Shown here in pieces: positions 42,706-49,075 of a DNA stretch of 49,075 nucleotides (position 1 is the stretch's first letter; each line of letters begins with the position of its first letter). Under the pieces are notes generated by a model. It was not told where the DNA came from, searched no databases, and saw nothing but the letters and a program-made list of their open reading frames with translations. Both the position numbers and the translations under genes were made by a program. Source of the stretch: Nocardioides sp. (GTDB lineage Bacteria > Actinomycetota > Actinomycetes > Propionibacteriales > Nocardioidaceae); NCBI RefSeq assembly GCF_029937575.1, contig NZ_JAPYPS010000027.1:1-49075 (forward strand), written 5' to 3'.

Positions 42706-43242
42706 CTACGAGTCGTCGGAGATCACGTAGTTGACGGCGGTGCCGCCGTCGGCCTCGTAGCCCGAGAGCAGCACCGCGTACGGCGCCTTCGTCAGCTGCC
42801 TGACGGTCATGCCGGGGATCTCGGCCATCTCGGGGTCGCCCTCGTAGCCGGCGTCCAGCAACAGCTGCTCGGCCTCGGAGAGCGCCTCGTCCACCCCGGC
42901 ACCGACCATCACCAGGACCACGAAGCCCGATGCGCCGGTCTGCTGCGACGAGGCCGCCTGGATGACGTCGCCGTCGACCAGGGGGATCTGGTCGCTGGGG
43001 AAGTCGTCGGGCAGGGATCCTCCCGAGCTGAAGCTGCCCTCGTCGGTCTCGACCACGAGCTCCCCCGAGTCCACGTCGAAGTCGACGTTCGCGTCACCAC
43101 CGCCCGCGTTCTCGATGGCCTTCTCGGCCACCCGGTCGGCGACGTCCTCGGCGCTGCAGCCGGAGGCGAGCAGCAGGGTACCGGCGGCGGCCAGACCCAG
43201 CAGGGTGCGAGTGGAGCGACGGGCGCGGGCGAGCGTGGTCAT
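42706..43242 (-). CDS. Secreted lipoprotein, unknown function
   Basis: A 178-residue lipoprotein with a basic N-terminus, hydrophobic core and lipobox ASGC (Cys near residue 29). The mature part begins with helical SAEDVADRVAEKAIENAGGG, then an acidic beta-rich segment (VDFDVDSGELVVETDEGSFS) and a small alpha/beta domain ending GYEADGGTAVNYVISDDS. I do not recognise an enzyme motif. AAGGA lies about 6 to 7 bases before ATG 43242. It ends 7 bases from the terminator shared with tRNA-Lys. Confidence 0.82.
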   Translation of the reverse strand: MTTLARARRSTRTLLGLAAAGTLLLASGCSAEDVADRVAEKAIENAGGGDANVDFDVDSGELVVETDEGSFSSGGSLPDDFPSDQIPLVDGDVIQAASSQQTGASGFVVLVMVGAGVDEALSEAEQLLLDAGYEGDPEMAEIPGMTVRQLTKAPYAVLLSGYEADGGTAVNYVISDDS

Positions 43243-43343
43243 CGGGAATCCTTCTCAGGCAGACAGGCAGGGAGGAGATCACCTCACCACGCTGCGCCGG
43301 GTCCGACCATGAGTAGAAAACACCTACCCGGCCAGCGGGTCCG

Positions 43344-43822
43344 CTACGAGGTGGTGCGCACCAGGTCGACGATCCGACGCGCCAGCTCGGGACCGCAGTC
43401 CTCCTGCACGAAGTGACTTCCATCGAGGCGGGCGTGCGGTCGTCCGGCGGCGCCGGGCACGTGCGCCTGCAGCGGCACATCACCCTTCCCGAGGATCGGG
43501 TCCTTGCGCCCGAACAGCGTCAGGAACGGTCTTTCGTAGCCCGCGAGACCCGCCCACGCAGCATTGTTGGCCGCCATCGCGGGATCCTCGCTCGTCGTCG
43601 GCACCAGCGAGGGGAACGCCCTCGTCCCCGCCAGGAACCGGATGGCCCCGGGTCGGCTCGCCGTGCAGCATCAGCACGACCGGCGCATCGCGCGGCCCCT
43701 CGTCGACGTACGCCATCCGGACGCCGTGGGCGAGGCCGGCGTACCGCGGCGGCCAGGGGTAGCGGCCAGGGGTAGTCGTCGAGGCCGGCGAAACGGTCGT
43801 CGGGCGTGCGCAGCAGCTCCAC
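43344..43822 (-). pseudogene. Haloalkane dehalogenase, deleted and frameshifted
   Basis: Remains of an alpha/beta hydrolase of about 300 residues. From GTG 43822: ELLRTPDDRFAGLDDYPWP, the family N-terminus. A perfect 13-bp tandem duplication (43750-43762 and 43763-43775) shifts the frame, after which [26 protein letters not shown] continues. At about 43650 the sequence jumps to [20 protein letters not shown] and runs to the stop, including [10 protein letters not shown] with the catalytic His. The nucleophilic Asp region and the whole cap domain are gone, so no dehalogenase can be made. Confidence 0.88.
43750..43775. repeat. 13-bp tandem duplication in the pseudogene
   Basis: CGGCCAGGGGTAG occurs twice head to tail. 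Thirteen is not a multiple of three, so the duplication breaks the reading frame. Confidence 0.95.
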
Positions 43823-43885
43823 CAGCCACAGCGTAGTGGCGCTCCCAGGCGGCTGCCGCAGACAACGAGGCCCGCGTAGGGGACG

Positions 43886-45031
43886 ATGGCTCGGGTGAGC
43901 CCTTCGCCTGCGCTGACCGGCCGAGCGTGGTGCTGCGGCGCCATCGTCCTGCTTCTGTCGGCGCCGCTGCCGGCCCCGGCGGCGCCCGCCGCGGACAGGC
44001 CGAGCAGTCCTGGGGTGACTTCCGAGGCACCGCAGAGCTCGCGCCGCGTCCCCGGGCCGGTCGTGGTCCCCGACGCCGGCTTCGGCTTCGCCGACGGCAT
44101 GAGCATCCTGTCCTTGACCCCTCGGGCACTCGAGCGCCAGCTCACGGCCGTCGAACGCACGGGCGCCACGTGGCTGCGGGTCCCGGTCAACTGGTCACAG
44201 ATCGAGCAGCGCAGAGGTCGCTTCCAGTGGACGGTCCTCGACCGGATCGTCCGCAAGGCGCGACGGCACGACCTCTCCATCCTGGCCAACATCTCGCAGG
44301 CACCCCGATGGGCACGAGCGCTCCTCTCGGAGCCCTCCGCTCCGCCCCAGGACCCGAGCACCTACGCCCGGTTCAGTGCCGCGGTCGCCAAGCGCTACCG
44401 CGGGAAGATCACGCACTGGGAGATCTGGAACGAGCCCAACCTCAACGGCTCCTTCGGCGGGATCCGTACCCACGGGAACGCCCCCGAGCTCTACTCCCGC
44501 CTGCTGAAGCCCGCCTATCGGGCCATCCACCGGGTCCAGAGGCGCCCGGTCGTCGTCGCCGGCGCACTGGCGGCGGGCACCGATTCCTCATCCTCGTACT
44601 CCATGTCCGCCTTCGTGCGACGCATGTATGACGCCGGCGCGCGCGGCTCCTTCGACGCCCTCGCCCTGCATCCCTACATCGGCAGCGGTACGGATGCGAC
44701 CCGACGACGGGTCTACGCCGACGTGCAGCGGGTCCGTCGTCTGATGGTCGAGCACCACAACAAGCAACTGGCGATCTGGTGGACCGAGCTCGGTCACTCC
44801 ACCTGGGCGGGTGGCGTCAGCCCCCAGGCCCAACGACGTCTCATCCTCGAGCAGCTCGAGGCCGCCGCCGGCCGAGCCTACGTCGGCCCGGCATTCGTCT
44901 ACGCCATCCGTGACAACGGCGCCAGCACGGCGGAGGTGGGTGCGAACTTCGGATCCCTCCTGAGCCACGACTTCGAGCCGAAACCGCTGTACCGCACCCT
45001 GCGTCGCTCCCACCGCTCACGATCTGAATGA
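43886..45031 (+). CDS. Secreted glycoside hydrolase paralogue 1
   Basis: A 381-residue exported (beta/alpha)8-type hydrolase. The signal peptide ends near PAAPAA (about residue 36). The barrel begins at DAGFGFADG. WLRVPVNWSQIE, ANISQAPRWAR and HWEIWNEPNLNG follow, with acid/base Glu183. DALALHPYIG and IWWTELGHS supply the probable nucleophile Glu301. The pattern fits clan A enzymes near GH5 or GH39. It differs most from the other two copies (for example QRRGRFQWTVLDR). The start is uncertain; GTG 43895 is an alternative to ATG 43886. The substrate is unknown. Confidence 0.85.
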   Translation: MARVSPSPALTGRAWCCGAIVLLLSAPLPAPAAPAADRPSSPGVTSEAPQSSRRVPGPVVVPDAGFGFADGMSILSLTPRALERQLTAVERTGATWLRVPVNWSQIEQRRGRFQWTVLDRIVRKARRHDLSILANISQAPRWARALLSEPSAPPQDPSTYARFSAAVAKRYRGKITHWEIWNEPNLNGSFGGIRTHGNAPELYSRLLKPAYRAIHRVQRRPVVVAGALAAGTDSSSSYSMSAFVRRMYDAGARGSFDALALHPYIGSGTDATRRRVYADVQRVRRLMVEHHNKQLAIWWTELGHSTWAGGVSPQAQRRLILEQLEAAAGRAYVGPAFVYAIRDNGASTAEVGANFGSLLSHDFEPKPLYRTLRRSHRSRSE

Positions 45032-45106
45032 CCCGTTCTGCCACCAGGACCGGCAAGCCCGCATACCCTGGGGGGTTGGAGCAGAACCTTTCGGGAGGGA
45101 AAGACC

Positions 45107-46240
45107 ATGGGGATCTTGGGGCGCACGCGCGCCGTCGTACTGGCTGCAACACTGGCCGTCGTCACCTGTGCATCCGCACAGGGGCCCGCGGGCGCCGAGG
45201 GCACCGCGCCCGATCCGGGGATCGACCGGGTGCTCACGGCAGTCCAGTCCCGCGACCTGCTGCCGCTGGTCGACGAGTTGGTCATCCCGAAGGCCGGCTT
45301 GGGTTTTGCGGACGGGATGAAGCTGGTCCAGATGAGCCCGGAGGACCTCGAGAAGCAGCTCGAGGCGGTCGCGCTCACCAGCGCACGGTGGCTGCGGGTG
45401 CCTTTCAACTGGTCGCTGATCGAGTCCACCCGCGGTGTCTATGACTGGAGCCAGGTCGACCGGGTGGTCGACCGCGCCCGGGCGCACGGTCTGAAGGTCC
45501 TGGCCAACCTCGCCTACGCACCCGCCTGGGCACGTGCTTCCCGGACGACGGGCACGGGTCCGCCGAGGGCGGGACGCGCCTACGGCGCTTTCGCCGGCGC
45601 CGCGACGCACCACTTCGCCGGACGCGTCAAGCACTTCGAGATCTGGAACGAGCCCAACTTCGCGAAGTTCTTCGGGGGGCCGGCGACTCATGCGCACGCT
45701 CCGGAGAAGTACACCCGACTGCTCAAGAAGGCGTCCCGGGCGATCAAGGCCGAGAGCCGCCGGTCGGTCGTCGTGGCAGGGGCGCTGGCTCCTGGCATGG
45801 ACACCGACGAGACCTACTCGATGCCGACGTTCGTGTCGCGGATGTACGACGCCGGGGCCCGACGCTTCTTCGACGCGATGTCGCTGCACCCCTACACGAC
45901 CACGTCCCCCGCGTCGTGGGACCGGGTCTACGGCGACGTCACCGAGGTGCGCGAGCTGATGCGCGCTCACAAGAACGGGCGGCGCAAGATCTGGTACACC
46001 GAGTTCGGCCACACGAGTCCGCTCGGCGGGCTCTCGGAGGTCGCCCAGGCGGCGTGGGTGGTCAAGGAGCTTGCGGCGGCCGCAGCCCGCCCCTACGTCG
46101 GGCCGGCCTTTCTCTACGCGATCCGGGACAGCGGGACCGACCGCACCGAATACGGGCAGAACTTCGGGACGCTGCTCACCTACGACTTCCGTCCCAAGGT
46201 GTTGGCGACCGTGCTGTCGGTGGTCACTCTGCTTCCGTGA
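45107..46240 (+). CDS. Secreted glycoside hydrolase paralogue 2
   Basis: A 377-residue paralogue of its neighbours. The signal peptide ends near CASAQG (about residue 25). KAGLGFADG, WLRVPFNWSLIESTRGVYDWSQVDRVV, ANLAYAPAWAR and HFEIWNEPNF (Glu182) precede DAMSLHPYTT and IWYTEFGHTS (Glu299). Both catalytic Glu are present. GGGAGG lies shortly before ATG 45107, and TACCCT at 45064-45069 is a possible -10 in the 75-base gap after paralogue 1. It may be exported to trim a cell-surface or environmental polysaccharide. Confidence 0.87.
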   Translation: MGILGRTRAVVLAATLAVVTCASAQGPAGAEGTAPDPGIDRVLTAVQSRDLLPLVDELVIPKAGLGFADGMKLVQMSPEDLEKQLEAVALTSARWLRVPFNWSLIESTRGVYDWSQVDRVVDRARAHGLKVLANLAYAPAWARASRTTGTGPPRAGRAYGAFAGAATHHFAGRVKHFEIWNEPNFAKFFGGPATHAHAPEKYTRLLKKASRAIKAESRRSVVVAGALAPGMDTDETYSMPTFVSRMYDAGARRFFDAMSLHPYTTTSPASWDRVYGDVTEVRELMRAHKNGRRKIWYTEFGHTSPLGGLSEVAQAAWVVKELAAAAARPYVGPAFLYAIRDSGTDRTEYGQNFGTLLTYDFRPKVLATVLSVVTLLP

Positions 46241-46357
46241 CGGTCGCGCTGCTCTCCTGGAAGGGTGAGTTTCGTCGTGATGAGCGAATCGGGGCATAGC
46301 CGGGGCCCGGAGCGGATACGGGAAGAGCGCCGCCCCTTCCGTTGAGGACTCCCCCCC

Positions 46358-47512
46358 ATGTCTCGCCGTACCCAGCTCCCCGGCCTGCGCGCCGTCTCCG
46401 CCGCAATCGCCCTCGTGCTCGGTCTCGTCGCAGCGCTCGTCCTGAGCGCCATGGCGATGCCGACGACCGGCGCCGACCGTGGCACGACGCCGTCAGGGTC
46501 CAGCGCGTCCGAGCAGCTCTCCGACGCCCCGCAGCAGGAGCGGCGGGGCCGCGCCGCCCTCGTGGTCCCCAGAGCCGGCTACGGGTTCTCCGACGGGGCC
46601 AGGCTCGTGCAGCTGAGCCGCGGTGACCTGCGTCGACAACTGGACGCGGTGGCCCGCACCGACGCCACCTGGCTGCGCGTCCCCTTCAACTGGTCGCACA
46701 TCGAGTCCGTGCGCGGGACCCACGACTGGAGCCAGGTCGACCGCGTGGTGCGTGCGGCCCGCCGGCACGACCTCACGGTGCTGGCCAACATCTCCTACGC
46801 CCCGACGTGGGCTCGGGCAGCCGAGTCGGAGGCAACCGCCCCGCCTCGCTCCGCCAAGGCCTACGGCAGGTTCGCCGGCGCCGCCGCTCAGCACTTCGGC
46901 AGCAAGGTCCGCCACTGGGAGCTCTGGAACGAGCCCAACCTCGCCTCCCACTACGGCGGCAAGTCTTACCACTCGCGGGCGCCGGAGACCTACACCAAGC
47001 TGGTCAAGCGCGCCTACCGAGCGATCAAGAAGCAGGACCGCCGCTCGACCGTCCTGGCCGGGTCGCTGACCGCCGGACTCGACAATGACAAGGGTTTCAG
47101 GATGCCCACGTTCGTGCGCCGCATGTACGCAGCGGGCGCCGCGAAGTTCTTCGACGCCATCTCGCTGCACCCGTACACCACCGAGTCCGAGGCCTCGTGG
47201 AAGCGCGTCTACGGCGACGTGGACGACGTACGCACCCTCATGCGACGTCGAGGTCATGCCGACCGACCGATCTGGTTCACCGAGATCGGCAACTCGACCT
47301 CGACCGACGGACCGAGCCAGAAGGAACAGGCCGCGTTGCTGGTGCGGTCACTGGAGGCGGCCGCCAGTCGCCCGTACGTCGGTCCGGCGATCCTCTACGC
47401 GATCCGGGACGGCGGCGCCGACCCCACGGTGTTCGGGCAGAACTTCGGCACCCTGCTCACCTTCGACTTCGAGCCGAAGCGCATGGCCAAGGTCCTGCGC
47501 ACCAGGTCCTGA
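46358..47512 (+). CDS. Secreted glycoside hydrolase paralogue 3
   Basis: A 384-residue third copy, closer to paralogue 2 than to 1. An uncleaved or cleavable N-terminal hydrophobic helix (VSAAIALVLGLVAALVLSAMA) is followed by a Ser/Gln-rich linker. RAGYGFSDG, WLRVPFNWSHIESVRGTHDWSQVDRVV, ANISYAPTWAR and HWELWNEPNL (Glu192) precede DAISLHPYTTE and IWFTEIGNST (Glu309). GAGGA lies 9 to 10 bases before ATG 46358. All three copies have intact catalytic residues. Confidence 0.87.
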   Translation: MSRRTQLPGLRAVSAAIALVLGLVAALVLSAMAMPTTGADRGTTPSGSSASEQLSDAPQQERRGRAALVVPRAGYGFSDGARLVQLSRGDLRRQLDAVARTDATWLRVPFNWSHIESVRGTHDWSQVDRVVRAARRHDLTVLANISYAPTWARAAESEATAPPRSAKAYGRFAGAAAQHFGSKVRHWELWNEPNLASHYGGKSYHSRAPETYTKLVKRAYRAIKKQDRRSTVLAGSLTAGLDNDKGFRMPTFVRRMYAAGAAKFFDAISLHPYTTESEASWKRVYGDVDDVRTLMRRRGHADRPIWFTEIGNSTSTDGPSQKEQAALLVRSLEAAASRPYVGPAILYAIRDGGADPTVFGQNFGTLLTFDFEPKRMAKVLRTRS

Positions 47513-47573
47513 GCGACCGACCGAGCGCGCATCGCGCTGCCGGCCTCCGGATCCGGCTAGACTTCGTTGCCTG

Positions 47574-49040
47574 ATGCAACCAACCACCCGCCGAGCCTCC
47601 CTGCGCCAGCAGCGAGTCACCTTCGTGGTCTTGGCTGTCTCGGTCTCCGCCTTCGCACTGCTCCAGTCCCTCATCGTCCCGGTGCTCCAGACGATCCAGG
47701 TGGAGTACGACACCGATCAGGCCACCGTCACCTGGGTCCTGACGGGCTACCTGCTCTCGGCCTCCATCGCCACTCCCATCCTCGGGCGCGTCGGCGACGC
47801 CGTCGGCAAGAAGAAGGTCCTGGTCGCCACCCTGCTCATGCTCTCCGTCGGCTCCCTGGCGGCAGCACTGGCGCCGTCCATCGGATGGCTCATCGCGGCC
47901 CGCGTCGTGCAGGGGCTCGGCGGCGGCGTGCTGCCGCTGTCCTTCGGCATCATCCGCGACGAGTTCACCGGCCGGGTCACCGGCGCCCTCAGCGTCATCG
48001 CCTCGCTGACCGCGGTCGGGTTCGGCTTCGGCATCGTGATCGCGGGCCCCATCGTCGACGTGCTCGGCTACCACTGGCTCTTCTGGCTGCCGATGATCGT
48101 CACGGCCGTCGCCGCCCTGGCTGCCCTGGTGCTCGTGCCGGAGTCACCTGAACGCACCCCGGGCGGCGTCCCGGTGCTCCCTGCGCTGCCGCTGGCGGTC
48201 ACGCTCGTTGCTCTCCTCCTCGCTGTGAGCCAGGGCAACAAGTGGGGCTGGGGCTCACCCGCCGTCGTCTCGCTCCTGGTGACCTCGGTCGTCGGCGGCA
48301 TGCTGTGGGTGCGCACCGAGATGCGTGTCGCCGTACCGATGATCGACATGCAGATGATGCGCATGCGCGGTGTCTGGACGACCAACGTGATCGCGTTCTT
48401 CGTCGGGTTCAGCACCTTCGCGTCGTTCGGCTTCCTGCCCCAGTTCTTCCAGACCCCCTCGTCGGCCGGCTACGGCTTCGACGCCACGATCAGCGAGTCC
48501 GGAAACCTTCTCCTGCCGAGCGCCATGGCGAGCTTCCTGGTGGGCTTCACCACGGCGTGGTTCATCTCGAGGGTCGGCGCACGTGTGGTCATCATGGCCG
48601 GCACCCTGATCAGCGCCGCGGCCTTCGCGTCGATGGCGTTCTTCCACGACGCCAAGTGGGAGCTCTTCCTGGCCACCACCGGACAGGGCCTCGGCTCCGG
48701 CCTGGTCTTCTCGTCGCTGGCCGGCGTCGTGATCGCGAGCGTGGCTCGAAGTCAGACGGGTGTCGCCAGCGGCATGAACGCCAACATCCGCACCATCGGC
48801 GGCTCCATCGGATCTGCCGTCATGGCCGGCGTGCTGACCGCTCAGCTCGGACCGTCGGGCTTTCCCCTCGAGCGGGGCTACACGATCGGCCTCTGCCTGC
48901 TCGCCGTCGGGATGCTGGCCGCGACGGCGGCCGCCATCTATCTCCCGGACACCCGCGGAGACGGGCCGCGCCGGCCACCCCTGGCCGACGCCGACAACGC
49001 CGAGCTCGGGCTGCTGCCCGCTGCCCCCGCCCCCCAGTAG
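47574..49040 (+). CDS. MFS transporter, DHA2 (EmrB/QacA) type
   Basis: A 488-residue proton-coupled exporter with about 14 membrane helices. The motif LGRVGDAVGKKKVL (loop 2-3) is the MFS signature, and RVVQGLGGGVLPLSFGIIRDEF resembles the DHA2 helix 4 region. SGNLLLPSAMASF and TGVASGMNANIRTIGGSIGSA are also typical of this subfamily. ATG 47574 is preceded by TAGACT at 47558-47563, so the leader is only a few bases. The drug or metabolite is unknown. No regulator is adjacent. Confidence 0.92.
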   Translation: MQPTTRRASLRQQRVTFVVLAVSVSAFALLQSLIVPVLQTIQVEYDTDQATVTWVLTGYLLSASIATPILGRVGDAVGKKKVLVATLLMLSVGSLAAALAPSIGWLIAARVVQGLGGGVLPLSFGIIRDEFTGRVTGALSVIASLTAVGFGFGIVIAGPIVDVLGYHWLFWLPMIVTAVAALAALVLVPESPERTPGGVPVLPALPLAVTLVALLLAVSQGNKWGWGSPAVVSLLVTSVVGGMLWVRTEMRVAVPMIDMQMMRMRGVWTTNVIAFFVGFSTFASFGFLPQFFQTPSSAGYGFDATISESGNLLLPSAMASFLVGFTTAWFISRVGARVVIMAGTLISAAAFASMAFFHDAKWELFLATTGQGLGSGLVFSSLAGVVIASVARSQTGVASGMNANIRTIGGSIGSAVMAGVLTAQLGPSGFPLERGYTIGLCLLAVGMLAATAAAIYLPDTRGDGPRRPPLADADNAELGLLPAAPAPQ

Positions 49041-49058
49041 TCACTGACGCGTGATTCC

Positions 49059-49075
49059 GAGGCACTGGGTGCCTC
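49059..49075 (+). terminator. Hairpin after MFS gene, at window edge
   Basis: GAGGCAC-TGG-GTGCCTC, a perfect 7-bp stem 18 bases after the stop. It is probably a terminator; the following bases are outside the window. Confidence 0.6.

Noticed and set aside
43480..44361. A 293-codon minus-strand frame as an intact gene
   Set aside because: It mixes one frame of the broken dehalogenase with antisense of glycoside hydrolase 1.

Overview
The window is a high-GC chromosomal segment of an actinobacterium, most likely Nocardioides or a close relative in the Nocardioidaceae. The evidence is the GC-rich codon use, frequent GTG starts, a group II truncated haemoglobin, oligoribonuclease next to tRNA-His, and about 17 genes that start 6 to 8 bases after a TAnnnT -10 box (leaderless transcripts). 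There are no phage genes, IS elements or CRISPR arrays. The genus is inferred from general character, not from a marker gene.

Layout. 1-200: a copy of a long fold-back repeat. 203-4695: DUF5130 gene and a small membrane protein, MscS channel, truncated haemoglobin, two-domain acyl-CoA thioesterase, and a divergent thiolase sharing a palindromic promoter region. 4797-10353: MarR regulator, an unknown proline-rich protein, EttA, an SSB paralogue and two P-loop GTPases. The GTPases form an overlapping operon with a PrsW-like membrane protease (12146-13267). 13340-21381: M24 peptidase, lipoprotein, tRNA-Arg, SGNH hydrolase, orphan LuxR response regulator, PIG-L deacetylase, an overlapping MauE / DsbA-like / adenosine deaminase operon, oligoribonuclease, tRNA-His. 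21529-23531: envelope cluster DUF6153 - DUF305 lipoprotein - F510_1955-type propeller lipoprotein.

23582-31671 (minus strand) is a compact, overlapping cluster of complex I membrane-arm genes: nuoA - unusual gene - nuoH - J - K - L - M - N. nuoB, C, D, E, F, G and I are absent. The unusual gene between nuoA and nuoH encodes a cysteine-poor protein that looks like a decayed NuoB domain joined to an N-terminal NuoD-like segment through an Asp/His/Met-rich linker. Several membrane subunits also lack hallmark residues. This is the best candidate in the window for a poorly described system.

31896-36926: a protein with a ScoMcrA-type head domain and zinc ribbon, a phospholipase D remnant, a MarR-GNAT fusion with a probable self-operator, a divergent HspR-like / Hsp20 pair with a hairpin in the hsp20 leader, and a penicillin acylase family hydrolase. 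36927-37724 is non-coding and repeat-rich; it carries two more copies of the element at 1-165, one of them inverted. 37725-42657: pirin, MASE1-PAS histidine kinase, FAD-dependent desaturase-like oxidoreductase, tRNA-Lys. 42706-49075: lipoprotein, an internally deleted and frameshifted haloalkane dehalogenase pseudogene, three tandem paralogous secreted glycoside hydrolases, and an MFS exporter.

All names come from reading protein sequence and motifs by eye; no database search was run.
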